Shown here one piece after another: positions 56,644 through 64,000 of a stretch of 64,000 nt of DNA. Origin of the DNA: Clostridia bacterium (GTDB taxonomy: Bacteria; Bacillota; Clostridia; Christensenellales; Aristaeellaceae). The position numbers and the translations under genes were made by a program. The notes beneath the pieces are model-generated. The model worked only from the letters and a program-made list of their open reading frames with translations, did not search any database and was not told the DNA's origin. The first letter of the stretch is position 1; the number at the start of each line of letters is the position of its first letter. The stretch spans positions 124,001 through 188,000 of the forward strand of contig JAFPWH010000051.1 of assembly GCA_017395065.1 (NCBI GenBank), given 5' to 3'.

Positions 56644-59493
56644 TCACTCCGTGGGCAGGCCGAACTCCCTGCGCTTCTTTTCGATTTCTTTATTTATGAG
56701 CTCATTGGCTTCAAACAGCGTGTCCGCCGCGTTTTCATATTCGCTTATGACCGAAATGAACGCGTTGTAGATATAGCGGCCCGTGATGTAGCCGCCGGGC
56801 ACCTGCGGTATGCCGTGCAGATCGTCCAGCACCTTTTCGATGGTGGGCGTCATGCTGTCCGGCCAGACGGCGCTGTGGTAACTGGTCAGGTTCGCCACGA
56901 GGTACCTTCCGCTCGTGCCGAGCACCGCTTCCATTTCCCTGGCGTAGGCGGTCTGGGTCGTGTCGCTCGTCCACCATTTGAGGAATTCCCAGCTCTCGCT
57001 GACCGTATCGTTCTTTAAGGCCATGTTTTTGATGATCATGCACTCGCTGGTCACGCAGGGCGCGTCGTGGCGCACGCTCCCGTCTTCCTGCCTCGTTCCG
57101 GGCACGCGGGCGATGGACCAAAGGCCCCTGATTTCCGGCGCGGACACGGCCAGCGTGTTGTAATAGCTAAGGTCCACGACGCCGATGGGCACCTCGCCTA
57201 TGCGGAAGCGGGTCGTAAAGTCGATGTCCTGCAGGAAGTTGTGCTGCGTGTAAAAGCGCGTCCACTTCTTAAAGGAGGCGTTGGCCTGAGAGCTGTCCAG
57301 CTGCGTGCGCGTGCCGCTGGGCGTATAGATCTCTCCGCCGGACTGGTACAAAATCGACAGAAACACCGTATTGATCGCCCGGCTGTTGCCCATGGAGATC
57401 GCCGCGCCCAGCGTGGATACGGGGTTCGTGTCGAGGTATATCTCCATGTTGTTTTTCTTGAGCACGGGGATCATGGCGATCAGGTCGTCCCAGGTCTCGG
57501 GCGTTTCCAGCCCAAGCTGCTCCAGTATGTCGGTGCGCACGAACATGGCCGGATAGCTCATCTGATCCGGCAGGCCGTACACGCCGCCCTCGTATTCGGC
57601 GCACAGTACGGCGGCGGGCAGGAAGCGGGCGGCCACTTCCTCGTAATCCTCGAACTGCGTAAGGTCCAGCGCAGCGTCGCGGAAGGCGAAGTTGACCGGC
57701 GCGGAATTGGCGATCTGTATCGTCGCGTCGGGGCCGTTTCCGGTGGCGGTCGCGGTCAGGACCACGTCGGCGCTGATGAGCTTGAGGTTGACCTTGATGT
57801 TGGTCTCCGGTTCGAAGCTTTCGTTGATCAGGCGCCTTATGACGTCGAACTGGTCGCGGCCGGTGGAGAGCCAGACCTCTATCTGCTTTCCGCTCTCGTT
57901 CGTGCCGGAAACGCTGACGTTGTAATCGTTGGTAAAGGATCCCACGAAGGCCCTGATGGAGTGCCACGCGCCGCCGAAAAAGTTCGCGTCCGCGTCCACG
58001 TCCGGCTCCTTCGTGCCGTAAAAGACGAAATAATCGATTTTCAGCGGCTGGTCGGTGAGGTCCAGCACGCTTTTGCCCATCGAGGTGATGCTCTCCTTGA
58101 AGGCGCCGAGCTGCTCGACGACCTCGTTTTCGTCGCCGACCATGCGGTCGATCAGGGAGACCATGCGCGTCATGCCCGCCGTGCGCTCGCTGTTCGAGCC
58201 GGTGAGGCGGGTCAGGCGCTCCAGAAGATCGTTGATCCTGTTTTTAAAGGCCCCGAGGCGCTCGGGCAGGTCGCCGATGCGGGTAAAGAGCTTGTAGTCG
58301 CGGTAGGTGTCCGGGCTCGAGCCGGTGATGGCCACGATCTCGCGGTAGAGGGCGTTGAGATCTTTCGTAAGCTCGTTCAGATCCTTTATGATGTCGCCCA
58401 TCACGCCCAGCGACACCTCAAGCTCGATGCGGTTTTTGCCCGCGTTTAAATAGATCCAGTACTCGCGCACAAGCTTGCCCTCAATGGCGTATTCGCCCAG
58501 CGCGCCGTACTGCCAGTCGTTGCTGTCGTAAAATCTCAGATCCATGGCCTCGCGGAAGGGCACCTGTCCGTTTACGGTGAGCTTCCGGGTGGCGTAGAGG
58601 CCCTTGAGTTCGTTCTGCTTGAACCTCAAGCCTATTCTGTACAGTCCCGCCTCGGGCGCTTCGACGTCCCAGGCGAGCCATTCGCCCGTCTCGTTCCAGG
58701 CGGAGCCGCCGATCATGTTCAGTACGATGTTGCTGTAATGGTAGGGTTCGGTGAGCGGCGAAGTTCTGTCGTTGAGCGGATAAAAGCTCGGGCCGCTCTT
58801 GAGCGCCGCGTCCTCCGCCTGCAGTTTTATGCTTTCGCCGCCGTAATAATTTGCGCCCCGGTCCAGCTTTTCCGAAATATATTCGTCGTAATCCGGGATC
58901 TCGGGCGGCGGGCAGAGCGTGATCGAGCCGATGATCATGTCTTCCCTGCGCGAGAGGATGCGCAGCGTGTTTTTGCCTCTCTTCAGCGTGACCGTGAGCG
59001 GGTCCAGATCGTAGCCGCTGCTGTCGGTAAGATAGACCTCCCGCCATTCCGGTTTTTCCACCTGCGGCGGGAAGGGCTGGTTGCCCTCGACGCTCTTGTA
59101 GCTGTCGTCCCGGTTGTTCCACATGCGGGAAAACACCAGCTGGCCGAACTCGGCTTTCTGAAGGTACCCGTTTACGTACAGCGACCTTTGTATGTCCGCG
59201 CCGGTGCCCTTGTCTCCGGGGCAGTAGCGGATCCTGACCGCGTAAGCCGCCCTTTCGGGCACGTCGATTTCGTACTCCGCCCAGCCGGCCGAGGTCGTGT
59301 ACAGGCCGCCCTCTTCGGTGACGTACGCGCCGTCCATTTCGAGGGCGCTGTAGTCCTGCGGAGAAATGACGATCTCCCCGGACGCGTCCCTTGCGGGGAT
59401 TGGGTCCAGTACGGTGATGCGGCCCGTGTCCGCCCCGGCGAAAAAGCTCAGGGCGAGCAGGAGGATAACGGCCAAACAAACGCGCCTTTTCAT
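56644..59493 (-). CDS. Giant solute-binding protein with tandem carbohydrate-binding-like modules
   Basis: 949 residues, about twice the family norm. A signal peptide (LAVILLLALSFFAGA) lacks a lipobox. Residues about 45-200 and 215-365 look like two CBM35/CBM6-type beta-sandwiches (YTTSAGWAEYEIDVPERAAY, TLKRGKNTLRILSR; ETGEWLAWDVEAPEAGLYRI, YLNAGKNRIELEVS). Residues about 365-480 are a helical linker (IIKDLNELTKDLNALYREI). The C-terminal ~410 residues are a type-1 solute-binding domain (QIEVWLSTGRDQFDVIRRLI, YGLPDQMSYPAMFVRTDILE, TWDDLIAMIPVLKKNNMEIY). It could hold a polymer through its modules and pass oligosaccharides to the permeases. Second gene of the operon. Confidence 0.85.
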   Translation of the reverse strand: MKRRVCLAVILLLALSFFAGADTGRITVLDPIPARDASGEIVISPQDYSALEMDGAYVTEEGGLYTTSAGWAEYEIDVPERAAYAVRIRYCPGDKGTGADIQRSLYVNGYLQKAEFGQLVFSRMWNNRDDSYKSVEGNQPFPPQVEKPEWREVYLTDSSGYDLDPLTVTLKRGKNTLRILSRREDMIIGSITLCPPPEIPDYDEYISEKLDRGANYYGGESIKLQAEDAALKSGPSFYPLNDRTSPLTEPYHYSNIVLNMIGGSAWNETGEWLAWDVEAPEAGLYRIGLRFKQNELKGLYATRKLTVNGQVPFREAMDLRFYDSNDWQYGALGEYAIEGKLVREYWIYLNAGKNRIELEVSLGVMGDIIKDLNELTKDLNALYREIVAITGSSPDTYRDYKLFTRIGDLPERLGAFKNRINDLLERLTRLTGSNSERTAGMTRMVSLIDRMVGDENEVVEQLGAFKESITSMGKSVLDLTDQPLKIDYFVFYGTKEPDVDADANFFGGAWHSIRAFVGSFTNDYNVSVSGTNESGKQIEVWLSTGRDQFDVIRRLINESFEPETNIKVNLKLISADVVLTATATGNGPDATIQIANSAPVNFAFRDAALDLTQFEDYEEVAARFLPAAVLCAEYEGGVYGLPDQMSYPAMFVRTDILEQLGLETPETWDDLIAMIPVLKKNNMEIYLDTNPVSTLGAAISMGNSRAINTVFLSILYQSGGEIYTPSGTRTQLDSSQANASFKKWTRFYTQHNFLQDIDFTTRFRIGEVPIGVVDLSYYNTLAVSAPEIRGLWSIARVPGTRQEDGSVRHDAPCVTSECMIIKNMALKNDTVSESWEFLKWWTSDTTQTAYAREMEAVLGTSGRYLVANLTSYHSAVWPDSMTPTIEKVLDDLHGIPQVPGGYITGRYIYNAFISVISEYENAADTLFEANELINKEIEKKRREFGLPTE

Positions 59494-59552
59494 GTGTGTA
59501 CCTCTGTGTGTTTACAGGAAATTGGTTTGCAGCCCGTTTCCCGGGCGCCGCT

Positions 59553-59588
59553 TAAAAAAATGTCTCCGGACACAGAGCGCCCGGAGAC
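59553..59588 (-). terminator. Attenuating terminator between the two binding-protein genes
   Basis: Minus strand GTCTCCGG (59588-59581) pairs with CCGGAGAC (59569-59562), followed by ATTTTTTT (59561-59554). As it lies inside an operon after the first, highly biased gene, it would end most transcripts there and allow a small fraction to continue. Confidence 0.75.
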
Positions 59589-59603
59589 ACGCGAACTCAT
59601 GGC

Positions 59604-61034
59604 TTATTTCATGCCGGCGGCAACGAGGTTGGCTTCGATCTGGGGAGCGACGGCTTCCAGTACGGCGCGCATGGACAGGTTGTCATACACGGCATAGCGG
59701 ATGGCGCCGCCGAACCATTCGATCCTCTCGTCACCGTTGTAGGTGCAGTTGAGCAGATCGGCATTGCCCAGGGTGGAGGAGTTGTTGTAGATGGTGCGCT
59801 GCTTGAGGAAGTTGTACAGCGTGGCGTCTTCGATGGTGTTGTAGGCGCCCAGGTCGATCTCGCCGGACTCATCTTCGCCCTTGGCCATCTCGGCCAGACG
59901 GGCCTGGCTCTCTTCGCTGACGAACAGGTCGTAGGTCAGGTTGACGAGCGCTTCGACCAGGTAATCCTTGTCGATGCCCGGGAAGTCGTTCTCGACGCCG
60001 GAGAGGATGTTGCCCATGCAGCCGTAGTCATAGAACGCGGCCTTATAGGTATCGCTCAGGGTGGTGTAGTCGCCCTCGGTGCCCAGGGTCACGTTGCTGC
60101 CCCACGGATAGGGTACGAAGCCCCAGTTGATGCCGTTGTTGTTCAGACCGCCGTACTGCCAGCCGGCGCGGTGGGTCATGGCGACCTCGACGCCCTTGTC
60201 GAAGGTGGCGGCGGGAGTGCCCCAGTTGTCATAGGAGCCGCTCTCGGTCTGGTTGGGCATGCGGCATACGCCGGCGTTCCACAGCTTCTGGAGGAACTCC
60301 ATGGTCTCGATGTAGGGCTCGCTGGTCATGGTGAGCTCGAGGTCGTTGCTCACGGCCGCGGTGCCGTTGGCTGCGGAAGCGAAGATGTTCCAGTAGTTGG
60401 GATCGATGAAGAACGCGTAGGTGCCTTCGGGCAGCTTGCTCTGGAGCTCTACCATGTAATCATAGAAATCGTCGTAGCTCCACTTGGCCTGCATGAACAT
60501 CTCGGTGGGGGTGTACTCCATGCCGGCGGCGTCGATCATGTCTCTGTTGTAGACGAGACCCTCGGTGCCCTGATAGCCGGTGACGAAGCCGTATACGCCG
60601 TCGCCGACCGCAGCGGTCTTCTTGAACAGCTCGGGCATCTCGATGGTCTCGAGGGCCTTGGAGATGTCTACCAGGCCGTCATTGGCGGTCATGGCGATCA
60701 GCCACATGGCGGAGAAGTTGTTGGTGATGTGCCAGCAGGGAGAGCCGGAGGCGATGGACTGCAGCCACTCCTTGGTGAAGTCGTCGTACTCTACGGTCGG
60801 GGTGTAGAACTCGAACTCGCAGTTGTACTTTTCCTTGGCGGCCTCGTAGACCGGCAGCCACTTGTCGATGTCGACCTGATCGGTGTCCTCGCTATAGGGG
60901 TTGGGGCTGTCCCACAGGCGGACCTTGACGGTCATGCCCTGCAGGTCATACTTTTTCTCGGCGCCCTCGCCAAAGGCGACGACCAGAGAAGCGAGCATTG
61001 CGATCGTGAGTACCAGGCAGATCAGTTTTCTCAT
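59604..61034 (-). CDS. Extracellular sugar-binding protein of an ABC importer (family 1)
   Basis: 476 residues. Signal peptide MRKLICLVLTIAMLASLVVA, then GEGAEKKYD; no lipobox. Type-1 binding fold: VKVRLWDSPNPYSED, VYGFVTGYQGTEGLVYNRDM (typical lobe-crossing segment), YDDFYDYMVELQSKLPEGTY, GVEVAMTHRAGWQYGGL. The codon bias is strong, as expected of an abundant protein. It is the first gene of the nine-gene operon, read from the promoter at 61156-61184, and is separated from the rest by an attenuating terminator. Which of the two permease pairs it serves is not evident. Confidence 0.9.
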   Translation of the reverse strand: MRKLICLVLTIAMLASLVVAFGEGAEKKYDLQGMTVKVRLWDSPNPYSEDTDQVDIDKWLPVYEAAKEKYNCEFEFYTPTVEYDDFTKEWLQSIASGSPCWHITNNFSAMWLIAMTANDGLVDISKALETIEMPELFKKTAAVGDGVYGFVTGYQGTEGLVYNRDMIDAAGMEYTPTEMFMQAKWSYDDFYDYMVELQSKLPEGTYAFFIDPNYWNIFASAANGTAAVSNDLELTMTSEPYIETMEFLQKLWNAGVCRMPNQTESGSYDNWGTPAATFDKGVEVAMTHRAGWQYGGLNNNGINWGFVPYPWGSNVTLGTEGDYTTLSDTYKAAFYDYGCMGNILSGVENDFPGIDKDYLVEALVNLTYDLFVSEESQARLAEMAKGEDESGEIDLGAYNTIEDATLYNFLKQRTIYNNSSTLGNADLLNCTYNGDERIEWFGGAIRYAVYDNLSMRAVLEAVAPQIEANLVAAGMK

Positions 61035-61067
61035 GCTTTTCCATCCTTTCTAAATTGTTCTAAATTT

Positions 61068-61085
61068 TCAGAGCCTGCGCTCTGA
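61068..61085 (-). promoter_or_regulatory. Dyad in the leader of the nine-gene operon
   Basis: TCAGAGC (61068-61074) and GCTCTGA (61079-61085) are exact complements around 4 bp. The GAGC/GCTC core recalls the GAGCA motifs upstream of 37792. A direct repeat of TTCTAAATT lies between it and the start codon (61048-61065). Confidence 0.45.
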
Positions 61086-61155
61086 GGTTCGGATCCGGGT
61101 GCCGTTTCTTATCGTATGTTTAACACTGCGCACGACTTTATAAAACAGCATTAAC

Positions 61156-61184
61156 ATTATAGCAGAACTGCGCATGGATTGCAA
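61156..61184 (-). promoter_or_regulatory. Promoter of the nine-gene importer operon
   Basis: Minus strand TTGCAA (61184-61179), 17-bp spacer, perfect TATAAT (61161-61156). The leader to the ATG at 61034 is about 115 nt. AT-rich DNA continues upstream to about 61250 without another clear motif. Confidence 0.75.
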
Positions 61185-61289
61185 GGGTTTTATGCAAATT
61201 TGTGAATTTTATTTATTCATTTCGACAAACCGGCAAATTTTTCGGTTCCGGGGCAGGGATTTTGCGCGTACACGCATCGCCGACGGTTA

Positions 61290-61415
61290 TATCCCCGTAG
61301 CGGCGGCGTCTGCGCCGCCATGGGTATGGCGTATTTGGAATGGAGCGGCGTAAAGGGCAGTTTTTTCTGCGTATACGCCTCGCCCATTGCGGCAGATTGC
61401 CGCCGCTACAGGGTT
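61290..61415. mobile_element. Possible MITE-like palindromic element
   Basis: GTAGCGGCGGC (61297-61307) and its exact complement GCCGCCGCTAC (61399-61409) bound about 90 bp of non-coding sequence, with further imperfect complementarity outward (TATCCCC against AGGGTTA). Inner bases also pair (GGCGTATTTGG region with GCGTATACGCC), so the whole can fold back on itself. No transposase is encoded. Only one copy is in the window, so mobility is inferred from structure alone. Confidence 0.4.
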
Positions 61416-61471
61416 ATCGGGATTTCTTTCGTTTTTTTTTACTTGTGCAAAAACAAAACGGCAAACGCACA

Positions 61472-61505
61472 AAAAAGCCCGCACCTGCCGTTTGGCCTGT
61501 GCGGG
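61472..61505 (-). terminator. Terminator of the GNAT gene
   Basis: Minus strand CCCGCAC (61505-61499) pairs with GTGCGGG (61484-61478), followed by CTTTTTT (61477-61471), just past the stop at 61514. Confidence 0.75.
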
Positions 61506-61513
61506 ACGCGCTT

Positions 61514-62293
61514 TTACATTTCCAGTCCCGGATACACCCGGATCATCTCTCCCCTGCGGAAGCCGCACTTTTTGGCCAGCGGCAGGCAGCCTGGCGAAGA
61601 GAGCCAGACGTCGAAGGTCATGTCTCTTAACCCGATGGACGCGAAATACTTGCGGGCGTCTTCGATCAGATAGCTGCCGACGCCCTTCCTTCGCCAGGCG
61701 CGCGCCACCTGTATGATGCCGATCACGCCCGTGTAGCCCTGGCTCCAGACCATCACTTCCCCGCACAGCTCGCTGGGAGAGACCATCAGTATGCGCACGA
61801 AATCGCGCTTTTGGCTGAGCTTCCTCAGCCACGCCATGTCGCAGTCCTCGCCGAAGCACTCGTTGTAGCGCTTCAGGCACTTTTTGCGCTCCTCTTCGTT
61901 TTCCAGAAAATCGCGCACGATGGTGCAGTGCACGGGAACGGGCAGGCTGATTCGCTCGTCCGTGACGCGGCGGGTCATGCGGTTTATGCCGTCGCTGCCC
62001 GTAAAGCCCAGCGCGCGGATGACCTCCAGGCCCTTTTGGTCGCCGGCGTCCATGTCCGCGTAGATGCGGCAGGGCTCGCTCTCCTTCATGGCGATCAGCC
62101 TGGCGCGCGTGACTGCCGCGCCGAAGAGCAGATCGCGGCACTCGTCGTCGCACTTTACTTTTATGATGTACTGCGTGGGCGCGTCCGGAAAGATGCGCTC
62201 CAGCTGCTTTCGGGCGACCGAGCAATAACCTATTTTGACGTCGTGCTCGTCCAGCGCGACGTATTTGTTTTCGCCGCTTCGCCTGATCTTCAC
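61514..62293 (-). CDS. GNAT-family N-acetyltransferase, probably two fused GNAT units
   Basis: 259 residues from GTG at 62293 (AGGAGGG 7 nt upstream). The C-terminal half is a clear GNAT domain with the acetyl-CoA loop VARAWRRKGVGSYLIEDA and the closing LAKKCGFRRGEMIRVYPG. The N-terminal half (residues about 1-110) has a degenerate GNAT-like pattern (VLDEHDVKIGYC, ALGFTGSDGINRMTR) without a recognisable CoA loop. It would acetylate a small molecule or protein amine; the target is unknown. It is downstream of the GH13 gene on the same strand but has its own promoter. Confidence 0.85.
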   Translation of the reverse strand: MKIRRSGENKYVALDEHDVKIGYCSVARKQLERIFPDAPTQYIIKVKCDDECRDLLFGAAVTRARLIAMKESEPCRIYADMDAGDQKGLEVIRALGFTGSDGINRMTRRVTDERISLPVPVHCTIVRDFLENEEERKKCLKRYNECFGEDCDMAWLRKLSQKRDFVRILMVSPSELCGEVMVWSQGYTGVIGIIQVARAWRRKGVGSYLIEDARKYFASIGLRDMTFDVWLSSPGCLPLAKKCGFRRGEMIRVYPGLEM

Positions 62294-62344
62294 TTTGCCG
62301 CCCTCCTGCCTTCGTGTTTTTTTCTGCGGCCTGTCCGCAGCGCT

Positions 62345-62373
62345 ATTATACCACGCTCAAACGCGCCTGTCCA
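62345..62373 (-). promoter_or_regulatory. Promoter of the GNAT gene inside the end of the GH13 gene
   Basis: Minus strand TGGACA (62373-62368), 17-bp spacer, perfect TATAAT (62350-62345). The -35 box lies within the last codons of the glycosidase gene. Confidence 0.7.
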
Positions 62374-64000
62374 GCGTGAACACGGTTTCGCTGCTGCCCA
62401 GGCTCCGGCGCAGCTCGATCCGGTCGTCGTCCAGCGCGCGCACCATGCACTCGCCTTCTGTTAAGATCTGTGAAGCGTTGCGCTTTCGGACGATCTGGCC
62501 GATCTGCTCCCGAAGCGCCCTGTCCTCCCTGCCCCAGGGGTAGGTGCGGCGGCAGAAGGGATCGCCCATGCCGGTCAGCCCCGCGTCGTCGCCGTAATAC
62601 AGGCAGGGCATGCCGGGCAGATGGCACAGGAACTCGAACGCCTTTACGAACCTTTGTTTGCCCAGTCGGTATTCCTCCGGGCCGAGCGGCTCGAAACGGC
62701 GCTTCTCCCTGGGCGGCTCGAGGTTTTCCTTTCCGGCCAGCACGTCGATGATCCTGGGCTTGTCGTGGCTGCCCAGAAGGTTCATCATCGCGTAAAGCAT
62801 CGGGCGCGGGAGCGTGGAGATCTGGTGGTTTACGAGCTGCTCCAGTTCGCCGGCTTTGCTTTTTCCAAGCAGGAAGGCAATCAGCGCGCCTCTTAAAGGA
62901 TAGTTCATCGCGCTGTCCAGCGTGTCGCCCAGCGCGTAGGAGCGCGGGCGGCCGTAGGAGATCTTGTTGCTGATGTCCTCCCAGACCTCGCCGATCACGC
63001 AGGCCTCGCCGTTTTCCGCCTTGACGCGGCTCCTGAGCGCGCGGATGAACTCCATGGGCAGTTCGTCCGCCACGTCCAGCCGCCAGCCCGAGGCGCCCTT
63101 TTTCAGGTAATGGGCGACGACGCTGTCCTTGCCGGAGATGATGAAATTAAAAAACGAGGGGTCCATTTCGTTGATGTTGGGCAGCGTGTCGATGCCCCAC
63201 CAGCAGTCGTAGTCGTCCCTGCCGGATTTGAAACGGTACCACGAATAATACGGGCTGTCCTTATAGTGGCTGTAGGCGCCCCTGGAACGGTAGGTTTTGA
63301 ATTTGTTGAAATAGCGGCTGTCCGCGCCGGTGTGGGAAAACACGCCGTCCAGCACAATGTGGACGCCCCTTTCGGCCGCTTCGTGCGTCAGGCGCGTAAA
63401 ATCGCTTTCGGTTCCGAAGGAGGGGTCGATCTTCCGGTAGTCGCCCGTGTCGTACTTGTGGTTCGAGCGCGCCTGAAAGATGGGGTTCAGGTAGAGCGCG
63501 CCGACGCCCAGTTCGCTCAAATAATCCAGCTTTTCGGTCAAGCCCTCGAGGTTTCCGCCGAAAAAGTCCACGGCCTCCCGGTCGTCTCCGTTTTGGCACA
63601 GCACGGGCGGCTCGCTCCAGTTTTCGTGCAGGAAGGCGCCCCGACCCGCCGGCGGGCGCACGCCCGAGGAACCGACGGCGAAACGGTCGACCATGATCTG
63701 CATCATCACGCTCGAGTGCATCCAGCCGGGCACGGTGAAGGCGGGGTCGTAGACGGTGATCTGGAAGGAGGGCGGCTCGTGGTCGTAGGTTTGGCTCCTT
63801 CCGCCCTCTGGCTTGCCCACGTAGGTCCTTTCGCCCGAGGCGGTCTCCAGTACGAAGTAATACCAGACCAGCCCCGCGTCGTTGCCCGCGTAGATCTGCG
63901 CCTCGTACACGTCGCGGGATACGGGCTTCATGCTCACCCACTCCTCGCCGCCGCCCCGCCACAGGCGCACCCACGCCTTTTCGGGCGCGTCCGGAGAAGT
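62357..64000 (-). CDS. GH13 alpha-amylase-family glycosidase (neopullulanase/cyclomaltodextrinase type), N-terminus beyond the window
   Basis: 547 visible residues; the frame stays open to the right edge (SPDAPEKAWVRLWRGG), so the N-terminal beta-sandwich (CBM34-like) is cut. The GH13 barrel is complete: GVGALYLNPIFQARSNHKYD, VHIVLDGVFSHTG, GASGWRLDVADELP with the nucleophile Asp, ACVIGEVWED with the acid/base Glu, and NLLGSHDKPR with the third Asp. The PIF..SNHKYD..DY region and N-terminal domain are those of neopullulanase/cyclomaltodextrinase-like enzymes, which hydrolyse alpha-1,4 (and some alpha-1,6) bonds of malto-oligosaccharides in the cytoplasm. A short C-terminal beta domain ends at ETVFTLDRRV. 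It precedes the GNAT gene by 63 nt. Confidence 0.9.
   Translation of the reverse strand, partial: TSPDAPEKAWVRLWRGGGEEWVSMKPVSRDVYEAQIYAGNDAGLVWYYFVLETASGERTYVGKPEGGRSQTYDHEPPSFQITVYDPAFTVPGWMHSSVMMQIMVDRFAVGSSGVRPPAGRGAFLHENWSEPPVLCQNGDDREAVDFFGGNLEGLTEKLDYLSELGVGALYLNPIFQARSNHKYDTGDYRKIDPSFGTESDFTRLTHEAAERGVHIVLDGVFSHTGADSRYFNKFKTYRSRGAYSHYKDSPYYSWYRFKSGRDDYDCWWGIDTLPNINEMDPSFFNFIISGKDSVVAHYLKKGASGWRLDVADELPMEFIRALRSRVKAENGEACVIGEVWEDISNKISYGRPRSYALGDTLDSAMNYPLRGALIAFLLGKSKAGELEQLVNHQISTLPRPMLYAMMNLLGSHDKPRIIDVLAGKENLEPPREKRRFEPLGPEEYRLGKQRFVKAFEFLCHLPGMPCLYYGDDAGLTGMGDPFCRRTYPWGREDRALREQIGQIVRKRNASQILTEGECMVRALDDDRIELRRSLGSSETVFTLDRRV

Overview
The window looks like a piece of a fairly GC-rich Firmicutes genome, most likely a gut Clostridia (Christensenellales/Oscillospirales-like; this placement is inference). 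The evidence is strong AGGAGG-type ribosome sites, sigma-A promoters with 17-bp spacers, intrinsic terminators, and a gene set dominated by MalF/MalG-type sugar importers without their own ATPase, DUF5696/YIP1/NHL gene clusters, Cys-type sulfatases and GH78/GH29/GH13 enzymes. No tRNA, rRNA, CRISPR array, phage or complete insertion sequence was found.

Layout. 1-3236 (-): a repeat-containing surface protein (runs off the left edge) behind a GntR/LacI-type regulator. 3285-4226: regulator promoter, a divergent promoter and a chimeric pseudogene. 4406-5887 (+) and 5965-7287 (-): two convergent sulfatases; the second ends a six-gene minus operon (13414 to 5965) encoding a GH99/GH71-like protein, a GH-A-like DUF5722 protein, an SGNH hydrolase, a D-aminoacylase-like amidohydrolase, a Bcp peroxiredoxin and the sulfatase. 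13651-19296 (+): sugar importer operon (solute-binding protein, beta-propeller/MalF fusion, MalG, nucleoside-hydrolase-like enzyme). 19361-23199 (-): GH78 rhamnosidase with an MFS transporter. 23382-24041: decayed ABC exporter. 24172-28188: PutP symporter divergent from a LysR regulator and a second D-aminoacylase. 28306-32105: remnant of an HpaII-type restriction enzyme followed by a PLD-DEAD-DUF3427 helicase. 32149-37501 (+): fucosidase, small kinase, DUF4838 protein, hydroxypyruvate-isomerase-like enzyme, CaCA antiporter. 37577-42397 (+): LplABC/YtcQ-YteP-YtcP-type importer with its AraC regulator and a striking array of GAGCA motifs upstream. 42480-43562 (-): CE1-like esterase. 43840-46808 (+): NlpC/P60 protein, MetA, CapA. 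46840-47986: a strongly promoted, highly folded, terminated non-coding RNA candidate followed by a C39-like peptidase. 48058-61034 (-): nine-gene operon with two solute-binding proteins, two permease pairs, an NHL/TPR lipoprotein, a YIP1 protein and a DUF5696 lipoprotein. 61290-64000 (-): MITE-like element, GNAT acetyltransferase, and a GH13 glycosidase cut by the right edge.

How it works together (inference): three unrelated ABC importers bring in oligosaccharides, sharing an ATPase encoded elsewhere. The glycosidases (rhamnosidase, fucosidase, GH13, DUF4838, DUF5722, GH99-like), sulfatases and esterases trim complex plant or host glycans. Hairpins after each solute-binding-protein gene would keep the binding proteins at a higher level than the permeases. 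The most unusual content is the coupling of extracytoplasmic beta-propellers to sugar permeases, once as a gene fusion (15412-17436) and once as a separate anchored lipoprotein (53291-54766) inside the nine-gene operon, and the ~310-nt structured RNA at 46875-47185.
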